Source: a virus
Length of the DNA stretch: 64,000 bases
Reading direction: 5' to 3' (one strand)
IMG/VR virus record: IMGVR_UViG_3300042888_001972
Location: 25,272 to 89,271 of that record
The translations under genes and the position numbers were made by a program. Below, piece after piece: positions 43,383 through 52,271 of this stretch; the stretch's first letter is position 1; each line of letters begins with the position of its first letter. The notes under the pieces are model-generated. The model saw only the letters and a program-made list of their open reading frames with translations, did not search any database and was not told the origin of the DNA.

Positions 43383-44369
43383 ATGAATATAGCAATTATT
43401 GGAGGTGGATGGATTGGATGTCATTTAGCGGTCAAACTAAAAAATACACATAGTGTTACACTATACGAAAAAAATAAAAACTTATTTGAAGAAACTTCAT
43501 ATAATAATCAAAATAGATTACATATCGGATTTCACTATTCAAGGAATTCTAAAACAAGGAATTTATGTTTAAATACATTTAATAGATTTTTAGATGATTA
43601 TTCATTTCTAACTAAAGAGTTACCTAAAAATTTATATTGTATCCCTCAAAATGAATCAATAATTGATTATGGTACATTTAAAGAAATATTTAACAAATAC
43701 AACATTGAAGAGGTTTCTACCAATTTAAAAAACATTGAGGGTTGTGTTAACACAGATGAAAGATTTATTAATTTTAAACATGCCAATTCATTCTTTAATC
43801 AAGAATTAAAAGATTTGGTAATTAATGAAACTGTCGATAAATTAAAGTTAAAAAAACTTCAAACAGAATATGATTTAGTAATTAATTGTACTAATAATCA
43901 CATAAAAGACAAAAACCAATCCAATTCGTTTTATGAACCAACTATTACATTAATTTATGAAAAAATTAATGAAACATCATTTGATGCATTAACATTGGTC
44001 GATGGGAAATTATTTTCAATTTATCCATATCAAAATAATGAATATACTATTACAGATGTTGAACATACTCCAATTAAAAAATTTAAGTCAGTTAAAAAAT
44101 TAAATAAATTTATATCTGAGTTTAACACAGATATAATTAAAGAAAAACGGGATTTAATTGAATCTCGTATTAAAAAATACTATATTGATTTCACCAATGA
44201 TTTTAAATATAAATCTTATTTTTTATCAACAAAATCAAAAATAGAAAATTTATCTGATGATAGGTCTCCTATTATCAGTATTGATGGAAATTTAATTAAT
44301 TGTTTTACGGGTAAAATACAAGGAATTTATTTAATAGAGGATTACCTAAAAGAACAATATAATTTATGA
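43383..44369 (+). CDS. FAD-dependent oxidoreductase (DAO-like)
   Basis: 328 residues. NIAIIGGGWIGCHLAVKL at the start and the acidic VTLYEKN at the end of the second strand are an FAD dinucleotide-binding site of the D-amino-acid oxidase type. NQNRLHIGFHYSRNSKTRN and the late SIDGNLINCFTGKIQGIYLIEDYL (second FAD contact region) agree. In an operon of sugar genes it may oxidise a sugar or amino-sugar intermediate. Substrate is unknown. Start is 5 nt after the previous stop. Confidence 0.7.
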   Translation: MNIAIIGGGWIGCHLAVKLKNTHSVTLYEKNKNLFEETSYNNQNRLHIGFHYSRNSKTRNLCLNTFNRFLDDYSFLTKELPKNLYCIPQNESIIDYGTFKEIFNKYNIEEVSTNLKNIEGCVNTDERFINFKHANSFFNQELKDLVINETVDKLKLKKLQTEYDLVINCTNNHIKDKNQSNSFYEPTITLIYEKINETSFDALTLVDGKLFSIYPYQNNEYTITDVEHTPIKKFKSVKKLNKFISEFNTDIIKEKRDLIESRIKKYYIDFTNDFKYKSYFLSTKSKIENLSDDRSPIISIDGNLINCFTGKIQGIYLIEDYLKEQYNL

Positions 44370-45403
44370 CAAGAGAAGAATTAACACAATTATTTGACAC
44401 TTACCTTAAAAGAGATTTTAGTGATTACGAATGGAAGGTTCATAATCGAAAAGATTATGATTCATTTGAACACGAATTACGAAATTGTGAAGAATACCAT
44501 AACACATCAAAAATTGATGACAGATTTAAAATTGGAATATTACTCACCGGGCATATTAGAAATAATGATATTTTACAAGGTATTTTAAGAAAAATTAAAA
44601 AATTAGACTATGATGTATTCATTCATACATGGGACAATATCGGTAAAAAAAATAATGAGACTAATTTAAATGATGTTTTAGAGATGGATAAAGTAAATTT
44701 TGAAATATCTAAAATACCTAATGTTAAATCAGTTTTAATTGAAAATAATAAAAAAGTAATAAGTAAAATTAAAACAATTAATGGATATTTTAATTACTCG
44801 TCTCCTGAGGTTTTTATTAAGTCACAACTATATTCAATTAACCAATCATTTAAACTACTTGAGGAATACTCTGAAAAAACTAAAACTAAGTATGACATTA
44901 TTTTTAAATTTAGATTTGACACCAATATTGACACTTTTATATTAGATGATGATTTAATCAAAGATATTATTGAAAATAATATTATCTTTGTACCAAATGG
45001 AGATAATAATCATATTCATAGTGATTATGGTACTTCCTGTCATGCATGTGATACTATGTACTACAAATACGGATTAAAAAAAGTTCATATTTTTGCACAT
45101 ACAACAATTATTTGCGATTTGTTTGCATATGGTAGTTATAAATCAATGAAAGATTATTGTGACGTTTATAATCATTATGATAACATTAATAAATCATTTA
45201 TTGATGAGAATATGGAATCATTAAAAACTAATGGTGAAAATGTGGTATTTGAAAATGGTAATTATATGATGCAAGGTTATGAAGGACACATTGATTCTTG
45301 TTATTATTTTAATTGTTCATATCCTGAAAGAGTACTTCAAGTTCATTTAAAAAAATATATGTTGATTCAATCAAAAAAAGTAAAATTAAATTTAGTTCGA
45401 TGA
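44366..45403 (+). CDS. Glycosyltransferase-like protein with short N-terminal helical domain
   Basis: 345 residues. The first 45 residues (LTQLFDTYLKRDFSDYEWK...NCEEYHNT) resemble the small helical DUF4214-type module often attached to glycan enzymes. The main part starts KIGILLTGHIRNNDILQGIL with DVFIHTWDN, then a strand with YDIIFKFRFDTNID and a late ICDLFAYGSYKSMKDYCDVY. The H-T-W and R-x-D patterns resemble GT-A-like proteins of phage and polysaccharide loci. Family is not certain. Confidence 0.55.
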   Translation: MTREELTQLFDTYLKRDFSDYEWKVHNRKDYDSFEHELRNCEEYHNTSKIDDRFKIGILLTGHIRNNDILQGILRKIKKLDYDVFIHTWDNIGKKNNETNLNDVLEMDKVNFEISKIPNVKSVLIENNKKVISKIKTINGYFNYSSPEVFIKSQLYSINQSFKLLEEYSEKTKTKYDIIFKFRFDTNIDTFILDDDLIKDIIENNIIFVPNGDNNHIHSDYGTSCHACDTMYYKYGLKKVHIFAHTTIICDLFAYGSYKSMKDYCDVYNHYDNINKSFIDENMESLKTNGENVVFENGNYMMQGYEGHIDSCYYFNCSYPERVLQVHLKKYMLIQSKKVKLNLVR

Positions 45404-46167
45404 AAATTATTATAGGAAACACGGGATTAGTTGGGACAACACTATGCGAATCAATTAATTTTGATTTAAAATTTAATAGCACAAATTTACCAGATTTTCC
45501 AAACATTGTTGAGGATGGGTCTGAATTATATTTAACTTGTTTACCGGCAACAAAATGGATGGTAAATAAAAATGTGACAGGAGATTTTGAAAATTTAATA
45601 AACATTTTGAATGTTATCAAACAAAAAAAATATTCTAAAGTTATTTTAATATCAACAATTGATGTTTACAATAATTCTCCATTAAAATCAAATGAAAATA
45701 CATCCCCTTTAGTTCAAAATCTTAACTATGGGAATAATCGTTACTTATTTGAAGTTCTTATTAAAGAATACCTACAAACTGAAGAGTTAAAAATATTTCG
45801 ATTACCGGCTTTATTTAATCGACACATTAAAAAGAATATACTATTTGATTTAATTAACAACAATAATGTTGAATCGATTAATTCAAATTCATCTTTCCAA
45901 TGGTATAATTTAAATAACTTATCAAATGATATTATCAAATATTCAGAAAAATATCCAAACGAGACGGTGTTTAATTTATTTCCAGAACCTATCAATTCAT
46001 TAGAAATTATAAATCTATTCCCATCTCTATCTAATCAAGTTAATTTTTCGGAAAACAAAATCGTTTATGATTTTACTACAAAATTATCTAATAATGATTA
46101 TATTTCAACTAAAGAAGAAATATTAACAGAAATTAAAGAATTAATAAATGAACTTAGCATTAAGTAA
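45400..46167 (+). CDS. SDR-family sugar-nucleotide epimerase-like protein
   Basis: 255 residues. KIIIGNTGLVGTTLCESI is a short-chain dehydrogenase glycine motif (G-x-x-G-x-x-G). VILISTIDVYNNSPL and YGNNRYLFEVLIKEYL follow, where the usual Y-x-x-x-K is YGNNR, so Lys is replaced by Arg. EIFRLPALFNRH-like text and LDFTTKLSNNDYIST close the domain. It is shorter than most extended SDRs (about 310). It may be an epimerase, reductase or a non-catalytic variant. The last bases overlap the next start by 20 nt. Confidence 0.6.
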   Translation: MKIIIGNTGLVGTTLCESINFDLKFNSTNLPDFPNIVEDGSELYLTCLPATKWMVNKNVTGDFENLINILNVIKQKKYSKVILISTIDVYNNSPLKSNENTSPLVQNLNYGNNRYLFEVLIKEYLQTEELKIFRLPALFNRHIKKNILFDLINNNNVESINSNSSFQWYNLNNLSNDIIKYSEKYPNETVFNLFPEPINSLEIINLFPSLSNQVNFSENKIVYDFTTKLSNNDYISTKEEILTEIKELINELSIK

Positions 46168-46912
46168 TTTTGCATGGGATACTCAAGAATCTGAAGAAAC
46201 ATTTGACACCCTAAAAAAAATAGGTATTACCTCAATTGAAGGTGTTTTATCTAAGTTAAATTCTTGGGAAGAATTATCTAATGATAAAATTACCGAATAT
46301 AAATCATTATTAGACTCACAGGGTATTTCAATATTGTCACTTCAATCATTATTTTATGGGGTTAAATGTGATAGTATATTAGATGAAAATATTTTCATTA
46401 CTCATTTCTCAAAATTAATTGAATATTCTAAATTACTTTCCGTAAATGTATTAGTTTTTGGTTCACCGTCTCTTAGAAAAAAATCAACAGGGTGGGATGT
46501 ACTATTACCGTCAATTTTTAAAAAATTAGACATACTACTTGATGGTACCGGAATCCAAATATCAATTGAACCAAATTCAAAAATATATGGTGGAGAATAT
46601 TTCTTTACAGTTTCTGAAATTGTTGATTTTATTACCCTTAATCAATTGAAGAATATTAAAACAATGATTGACACCCATAACATTATTTTGGAAGACTTAG
46701 ACCCTATAAAAGAGCTTGAAGACAATTATGAATATATCAATCATATTCATATTTCAGAAAAAAAATTATCCCCAATTAACAATCCAAATTTTCACTTAAA
46801 ATTTTCAAGTCAAATAAAAGAATTGGGATACAATAAAACAATCACATACGAAGTAATGAAATGCGAAAACATTATGGATTCTGTTAAAAATTTTTATGAA
46901 ATTTATAAATAA
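46148..46912 (+). CDS. Sugar phosphate isomerase/epimerase (xylose isomerase-like TIM barrel)
   Basis: 254 residues. LSNFAWDTQESEETFDTLKKIG, GITSIEGVLSK, LLDSQGISILSLQSLFYG, then VLVFGSPSLRKK, IQISIEPNSKIYGG, KTMIDTHNI, YINHIHISEKKLSP and KTITYEVMKCE follow the usual barrel-strand order with acidic/His metal ligands (E at IEPN, D/H at IDTHN, H at HIS, E at YEV). This is the AP_endonuc_2-type sugar isomerase/epimerase superfamily. It probably changes a sugar or sugar-phosphate for the glycan operon. Start overlaps the previous gene. Confidence 0.75.
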   Translation: MNLALSNFAWDTQESEETFDTLKKIGITSIEGVLSKLNSWEELSNDKITEYKSLLDSQGISILSLQSLFYGVKCDSILDENIFITHFSKLIEYSKLLSVNVLVFGSPSLRKKSTGWDVLLPSIFKKLDILLDGTGIQISIEPNSKIYGGEYFFTVSEIVDFITLNQLKNIKTMIDTHNIILEDLDPIKELEDNYEYINHIHISEKKLSPINNPNFHLKFSSQIKELGYNKTITYEVMKCENIMDSVKNFYEIYK

Positions 46913-46918
46913 AACAAT

Positions 46919-47821
46919 ATGAAAAAGTTATTAGTTACCGGAGGTCAAGGATTAGTAGGGTCTTCAATAAACTCTGAATATAAAATTGGTCGAGAGTTTG
47001 ATTTAATTAATTTTGAAGAAACTCAAAAAATGTTCGAGAAATATAAACCAACTCAAGTAATTCATTGTGCTGGTAAAGTCGGTGGAGTTGGTGGAAATAT
47101 GAATCACAAAGGAGAATACTTTTATGATAATATTATGATTAACACTAACGTAATAGAATCCGCAAGAAAAAATGGAGTCGAGAAATTGGTATCCTTTTTA
47201 TCTACTTGTGTTTTCCCGGATAATGTTGAGTATCCGTTGACTGAATCAAAAATCCATTTAGGAGAACCTCATAATTCAAACTATCCTTACGCATATGCTA
47301 AACGAATGGCCGATGTCCAAATCAGAGCATATAGAGAACAATACGGATTAAATTATGTTTCAGTAATTCCAACAAACATATACGGACCAAATGATAATTT
47401 TTCATTAACTCATGGACACGTAATGCCAATGTTAATTCATAAACTTTATTTAGCTCAAAAAAATAATACAGATTTTACAGTATGGGGGTCAGGAAATCCA
47501 TTGAGAGAATTTATTTTTTCAAAAGACATTGCAAAACTATCTGAATGGGCTGTCAATCATTATGACGAATCAGAACCAATAATATTTAGCACATCTGAAG
47601 AGATTAGTATTAAAGATTTGGTTGATTTATTAGTGAAAGAATTTAATTTTAAAGGTAGGGTCACATTTGATTCATCAAAACCTGATGGTCAATTTAGGAA
47701 ACCATCTGACAATAGTAAATTAAAATCGTATTTACCCGATTTTCAATTCACTCCAATTGAAGAAGGAATAAAAGAAACCGTAAATTGGTTTATAACAAAT
47801 TATGAAAATGCCAGAAAATAA
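46919..47821 (+). CDS. fcl: GDP-L-fucose synthase
   Basis: 300 residues. KKLLVTGGQGLVGSSI (NADPH-binding), VIHCAGKVGGVGGNMNHKG, STCVFPDNVEYPLTES, YPYAYAKRMADVQIRAY (Y-x-x-x-K), PTNIYGPNDNFSLTHGHVMP and VWGSGNPLREFIF are all features of the bifunctional 3,5-epimerase/4-reductase. It converts GDP-4-keto-6-deoxy-mannose to GDP-L-fucose. The next gene is gmd, which makes its substrate, so the phage carries the whole last stage of the pathway. It overlaps gmd by 14-20 nt depending on the start chosen. Identity is strong. Confidence 0.92.
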   Translation: MKKLLVTGGQGLVGSSINSEYKIGREFDLINFEETQKMFEKYKPTQVIHCAGKVGGVGGNMNHKGEYFYDNIMINTNVIESARKNGVEKLVSFLSTCVFPDNVEYPLTESKIHLGEPHNSNYPYAYAKRMADVQIRAYREQYGLNYVSVIPTNIYGPNDNFSLTHGHVMPMLIHKLYLAQKNNTDFTVWGSGNPLREFIFSKDIAKLSEWAVNHYDESEPIIFSTSEEISIKDLVDLLVKEFNFKGRVTFDSSKPDGQFRKPSDNSKLKSYLPDFQFTPIEEGIKETVNWFITNYENARK

Positions 47822-48797
47822 AATAGCACTAATAACAGGAATTAACGGTCAAGATGGTTCTTATTTATCAGAATTTTTACTACAAAAAGGTTATGAAGTT
47901 CATGGAACTTTAAAACGTAATTCTGTTGCGGAAAATCAAACATCAAGATTAGAATCCATTTATAATAAAGTTAATCTACACTACGCCGATTTAACTGACT
48001 TATCTTCATTAATCAGTGTTATTCAAAAAGTAAATCCGGACGAGATTTATAATTTGGCAGCACAATCTCATGTTAGAATATCTTTTGACCAACCATTGTA
48101 CACTGCAAACGTTACAGGTATTGGTACATTGAATATGTTGGAGGCGGTTAAATTAATTAAACCAAATACTAAAATCTATCAAGCATCTTCTTCTGAAATG
48201 TTCGGCAATTCAATTGATGATGACGGGTATCAAAGAGAAACAACCCCAATGAATCCTGTATCTCCATATGGATGCGCAAAAGTATTTAGTTATAATATAT
48301 GTAGAAATTATCGTAATTCATACAATATGTTCATTTCAAATGGTATTTTATTCAATCATGAATCACCAAGAAGAGGAACAAATTTTGTAACGAACAAAGT
48401 ATGTAAAGAGGCCGTAAAAATTAAATTAGGATTATCCACCGAATTAAAATTAGGTAACTTAGATGCAACAAGAGATTGGGGTCATGCAAAGGATTACGTT
48501 GAAGCTATGTGGTTAATATTACAAGAAAACACATCAGATGATTTTGTTTGTTCAACTGGAATATCACATTCGGTTAAAGATTTATGTGAATATGTTTTCA
48601 ACAAATTAGAATTAAATTATAAAGATTACGTTAAATTAGATAATAAATTTTTAAGACCTGAGGAATTACATAACCTTAAAGGAGATTCAACAAAATTAAA
48701 AAAGTTAACAGGATGGACACCTGAATACACTTTTGAAAGTATGTTGGACGAAATGGTTGAATATTGGTTAAACCATTATAAATTAAATAAAAATTAA
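47808..48797 (+). CDS. gmd: GDP-mannose 4,6-dehydratase
   Basis: An ATG at 47802 is also in frame; the ATG at 47808 (MPENKIALITG) has less overlap. 329 residues. ALITGINGQDGSYLSEFLLQ and GYEVHGTLKRNS (the R of the NADP site), DLTDLSSL, YNLAAQSHVRISFDQP, YQASSSEMFG, PVSPYGCAKVFSYN (Y-x-x-x-K) and NHESPRRGTNFVTNKV are GMD signatures. It makes GDP-4-keto-6-deoxy-D-mannose from GDP-mannose. With fcl it supplies GDP-L-fucose. It is near the usual length (about 345-370) or slightly short. Highly confident. Confidence 0.93.
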   Translation: MPENKIALITGINGQDGSYLSEFLLQKGYEVHGTLKRNSVAENQTSRLESIYNKVNLHYADLTDLSSLISVIQKVNPDEIYNLAAQSHVRISFDQPLYTANVTGIGTLNMLEAVKLIKPNTKIYQASSSEMFGNSIDDDGYQRETTPMNPVSPYGCAKVFSYNICRNYRNSYNMFISNGILFNHESPRRGTNFVTNKVCKEAVKIKLGLSTELKLGNLDATRDWGHAKDYVEAMWLILQENTSDDFVCSTGISHSVKDLCEYVFNKLELNYKDYVKLDNKFLRPEELHNLKGDSTKLKKLTGWTPEYTFESMLDEMVEYWLNHYKLNKN

Positions 48798-48799
48798 AA

Positions 48800-49540
48800 A
48801 TGCAAAAACCGACAAGAGGTACAAGACCAAAACCAACTTCAACACCATTAAGTGATAAAGTTGATACAAGAACAAAAAAACAACTAATTTGTTCTTTGGT
48901 CAAAAAGAAAACTAAACAAAAGTTTCTATCGGAGAGTCAAAGAAAATATTACGATATTCTCAATAATAATCAAATCACAATTTGTTCAGGACCTGCAGGG
49001 GTAGGTAAAAGTTACATAGCAATGAAAGCAGCTGTGGACTTATTATTAGACGAGAACAATGCATATGAAAAAATAATCATTGTGCGTCCAGCGGTTGAAG
49101 CAGAAGAAAAACTTGGGAGTTTACCCGGAGGTGTTGAAGAAAAATTAGACCCTTACATTTTTCCATCATACTATCTTTTAAATAAAATAATCGGTAAAGA
49201 AACAAGAGAAAAATTAAAAGAAATTGAGGCAATTGAAGTTTTTGCATTGGCATATATGAGAGGAATGAATATTGACAATTCAATATTGATTTTTGAAGAA
49301 GCTCAAAATTCAACACCTAGTCAAATGAAACTTCTTCTAACAAGAATTGGATTTAATTCAAAATTTTTCATTTCAGGAGATTTAGAACAATTTGACAGAC
49401 ATAAAGATAAAACACAGACCGGATTATGGGATGCGTTAAAAAAGTTCCAAGATTTAGACGATGTTGGGACATTTGAATTTAACCCAGAAGATGTGGTAAG
49501 AAATCCACTAATATCTAAAATATTAAAAAGATACGAATAA
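48800..49540 (+). CDS. PhoH-family ATPase
   Basis: 246 residues. A basic Pro/Thr/Lys-rich N-terminus (1-40) is followed by the PhoH core: SESQRKYYDIL, ICSGPAGVGKSYIAMKAAV (Walker A), IIVRPAVEAEEKLGSLPGG, LIFEEAQNSTPSQMKLLLTR (Walker B) and FFISGDLEQFD. PhoH-like ATPases are found in many phages, with a proposed role in RNA metabolism. It ends 1 nt into the next gene. In this phage it sits in the long operon between sugar genes and the late sigma gene. Confidence 0.9.
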   Translation: MQKPTRGTRPKPTSTPLSDKVDTRTKKQLICSLVKKKTKQKFLSESQRKYYDILNNNQITICSGPAGVGKSYIAMKAAVDLLLDENNAYEKIIIVRPAVEAEEKLGSLPGGVEEKLDPYIFPSYYLLNKIIGKETREKLKEIEAIEVFALAYMRGMNIDNSILIFEEAQNSTPSQMKLLLTRIGFNSKFFISGDLEQFDRHKDKTQTGLWDALKKFQDLDDVGTFEFNPEDVVRNPLISKILKRYE

Positions 49541-50136
49541 TGAGGATTGCAATAGAATTAAATGGGGTATTGAGAGACACTTTAAAAAAAATACAACAGG
49601 AATATGAAAAATGGTATTTAGAAAATCCATTCACTGACCCTGACGAAGAATTTGAATACCAAGTTATTTCAGAACTTAAAAGTTTAGATATAACAAACCA
49701 TTTAAAATTTAAAGATGAAGATGAATTGTATAATTTTCTATACAAAGAACATACTATGGAAATTTTTGGGCATGCAGGGTCTGTCGAAGTATCAAGTATG
49801 ATGGATTTTAATGAGTTTTATTTGGATGTTAGGGATAATCATGACATTTTAATTGTCTCGGATGAGATGGGTAAATCAAAACCAGCATCATTATTTTTTA
49901 TCTCAAAATTTGGGTGTTTGGTAGAAACAGTAAAATTTTACAGTGAAACCACAATAAATTCTATGTGGGATTCAATAGACGTTTTACTTACTGCAAATCC
50001 TAAACTATTATTAGAGCATCCTGAGAATAAAACGGTGATTAAATTCAACACCAATTACAACTCAGAAATTAACATCGAGCATTCAATATCAAGTATTAAA
50101 GAGCTCAAATCTAAAATATCAGAAATTTATGATTAA
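49540..50136 (+). CDS. HAD-like protein with substituted catalytic acids
   Basis: 198 residues. The start MRIAIELNGVLRDTLKKIQ is in the place of the D-x-D-G-x-L-R-D motif of HAD phosphatases, but here E6-x-N8 replaces the two aspartates. NHDILIVSDEMGKSKPASLFFISKFG has the later DE and K loop and SIDVLLTANPKLL a further site. The fold is likely HAD-like; the loss of the nucleophile suggests a binding or structural function, not a phosphatase. The start overlaps the PhoH stop by 1 nt. Confidence 0.6.
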   Translation: MRIAIELNGVLRDTLKKIQQEYEKWYLENPFTDPDEEFEYQVISELKSLDITNHLKFKDEDELYNFLYKEHTMEIFGHAGSVEVSSMMDFNEFYLDVRDNHDILIVSDEMGKSKPASLFFISKFGCLVETVKFYSETTINSMWDSIDVLLTANPKLLLEHPENKTVIKFNTNYNSEINIEHSISSIKELKSKISEIYD

Positions 50137-50407
50137 TGTATTAGGAGAAACTTATTATGTTGACTTAGACTTAGTTGAAGAGTATATTGGAATACCGAAC
50201 AACGAAGTGTCAATGTCAGGTGAAACATCTGAAATGAAAATAAACATTATTAAGTTTGACTTAGTTAAAATGTTATTAGACACAGTATTAACTGAACATG
50301 AAGATGGAGATGAAACTTTGGGGATGAAACAATCATCAAACACAAGTATTCCGTTTAGAATCGCATTCAACAGCTTATTAAATAAAAAACTTATAAATCA
50401 CTATTAA
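50129..50407 (+). CDS. Small acidic protein (92 aa), unknown
   Basis: It begins MINVLGETYYVDLDLVEEYIG and ends with a basic helix (RIAFNSLLNKKLI). It overlaps the end of the HAD-like gene by 8 nt and is followed 3 nt later by a glycosyltransferase. No family recognised. Confidence 0.5.
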   Translation: MINVLGETYYVDLDLVEEYIGIPNNEVSMSGETSEMKINIIKFDLVKMLLDTVLTEHEDGDETLGMKQSSNTSIPFRIAFNSLLNKKLINHY

Positions 50408-50410
50408 AAT

Positions 50411-51463
50411 ATGGAAAATTCGTTAGAAGAAAAAGTAAAACAATCTATCCTAACATTAAGAGACAAACAAGCCCGAATTTACCTATTAGTTCAAGATACT
50501 AAAGGTAACGCAAGAGCATCTGTCCGTTATATGTATCAAATGGGTAAAACATTAAAAGACAATGGGTTTAACCCAATTATACTTCATGAAAAGGCTGATT
50601 ATGCGGGTGTTGTCGCATGGTTAAGTGAAGAGTATATGGAGTTACCACATAAATCTATTGAAGGTCAAAACTTGGAAATATCTCCCGAAGACTTTTTAGT
50701 TATACCTGAAATATTTGGTTACGTTATGGACCAAGTAAAACAATTACCGTGTGCCAAAATTGTTTTAACACAATCTTACGCATATATGTTGGAGACATTA
50801 CAACCAGGTCAAACTTGGGCACAATTTGGGTTTATGAAGTGTATTACAACTAATAACAAACAAAAAGATTATATCGAGAAAGTTATGAGAAATTGTTCTT
50901 TTGATATTCTTGAACCTTATATTAGTGAGTCGTTCGAACCTAAATCTTTACCTCCAATGCCAATCATTGGTATTCACACTAAAGACCAAAGTGATGCCGT
51001 TAATTTAATTAAGACGTTCTATCTAAAATTCCCACAATATCGTTGGTTTACATTTAGAGATTTACGAGGTTTATCTGAAACTGAATTTGCTAATTCACTT
51101 AAAGATTGTTTTGTAAGTGTTTGGGTTGATAATGAAAGTGGTTTTGGAACATTCCCATTGGAATCTATGAAATGTAATGTACCGGTCATTGGTAAAGTAC
51201 CTAATTTACCACCTAGTTGGATGAATGAAGATAATGGAATATGGATAACAGACCAAACGTTACTTGCGGATGTTGTTGCAGATTTTATCCAAAATTGGTT
51301 AGAAGATAACATTAAACCTGAAGTTTATCAAGAAATGAAAAAAACATCAGAACAATTTTCAGATAAACAAAAATTCGAATCAACTGTAGTTACCTTATTT
51401 GAAGGTTATTTAAACACAAGAGCTGAAGCATTCGAACAACAAATAACAAAAACAGAAGAATAA
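50411..51463 (+). CDS. GT-B glycosyltransferase (350 aa)
   Basis: RIYLLVQDTKGNARASVRYMYQMGKTLKDNG is a GT-B acceptor-side helix pair; IIGIHTKDQSDAVNLIKTFYLKF, then WVDNESGFGTFPLESMKCNVPVIGKVPNLPPSWM, form the donor-side site: G-x-F-P-L-E-S-M-K-x-x-V-P-V-I-G is the group-1 motif (E-S-x-A/M-x-x-x-P). The end is helical and acidic. It starts 3 nt after the previous gene and precedes another glycosyltransferase. Confidence 0.8.
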   Translation: MENSLEEKVKQSILTLRDKQARIYLLVQDTKGNARASVRYMYQMGKTLKDNGFNPIILHEKADYAGVVAWLSEEYMELPHKSIEGQNLEISPEDFLVIPEIFGYVMDQVKQLPCAKIVLTQSYAYMLETLQPGQTWAQFGFMKCITTNNKQKDYIEKVMRNCSFDILEPYISESFEPKSLPPMPIIGIHTKDQSDAVNLIKTFYLKFPQYRWFTFRDLRGLSETEFANSLKDCFVSVWVDNESGFGTFPLESMKCNVPVIGKVPNLPPSWMNEDNGIWITDQTLLADVVADFIQNWLEDNIKPEVYQEMKKTSEQFSDKQKFESTVVTLFEGYLNTRAEAFEQQITKTEE

Positions 51464-51464
51464 T

Positions 51465-52271
51465 ATGGAAAACAAATTATCACTTTCAATTATATTACCA
51501 ATTAAATCTTCAAAAGCAAAAGATTTTGAAGATTATTTTAACAAAGCAATTGAGTCTATTAAAAACCAACAAGTTGGTATTGAGGAATTAATTATAATAC
51601 ATACTTCGGAAGAGTCGTTAGTCTCTCATTTAAATGGGTATGATTTTGGAGACTTAACCGTTACTAAATTACTTTGGGATAAAGACCCAAGTTATATGGA
51701 CCAAGTTAATTACGGAATTAAAAACGCTAAAGGTAAATGGGTTTCATTGTTTGAGTTTGATGACGAGTACTCATCAATTTGGTTTAAAAATGTTAAAACA
51801 TATGCCGAGGCTTATCCTGAAATACAAATGTTTTTACCTGTAGTTGTTGAAACTGACGATAAAGGGGTATTTGCAGGGTTTACAAATGAAGCAACATTTG
51901 CCGCTAACTTTACTCAAGAAGTTGGATTTTTAACTAATGACACATTACAAAATTATCAGAATTTTCAAACTGCCGGTTCAGTGTTTAAAAAAGAAATTAT
52001 TGAAGATTTTGGTGGTTTCAAATCATCAATTAAATTAACATTTATTTACGAATTTTTATTAAGATTAACGTATAATTCAGTTTCAATTATGACTATCCCT
52101 AAACTTGGTTATAAACATACTAATATGAGGGAAGGTTCAATATTTTGGAATTATAAGTTTGGAGAGTCTGTAATGACAGAAGATGAGGTTAAGTTTTGGA
52201 TTCAAACAGCAAAACGAGAATATTTCTTCGTTGAGGATAGAGCCATAAAGTATGAACCATCTAATGAGTAA
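51465..52271 (+). CDS. GT2-family glycosyltransferase (268 aa)
   Basis: It starts LSLSIILPIKSSKAKDFEDYFNKAIESI, the GT2 beta-strand/helix, and contains VSLFEFDDEYSSIWFKNV, the acidic FDDEY metal motif, and FQTAGSVFKKEIIEDFGGF, which is the usual acceptor segment. Typical of family 2 enzymes acting on membrane- or protein-linked glycans, but no transmembrane segment is present. It is the last glycosyltransferase of the operon; the late sigma gene begins at once after it. Confidence 0.8.
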   Translation: MENKLSLSIILPIKSSKAKDFEDYFNKAIESIKNQQVGIEELIIIHTSEESLVSHLNGYDFGDLTVTKLLWDKDPSYMDQVNYGIKNAKGKWVSLFEFDDEYSSIWFKNVKTYAEAYPEIQMFLPVVVETDDKGVFAGFTNEATFAANFTQEVGFLTNDTLQNYQNFQTAGSVFKKEIIEDFGGFKSSIKLTFIYEFLLRLTYNSVSIMTIPKLGYKHTNMREGSIFWNYKFGESVMTEDEVKFWIQTAKREYFFVEDRAIKYEPSNE

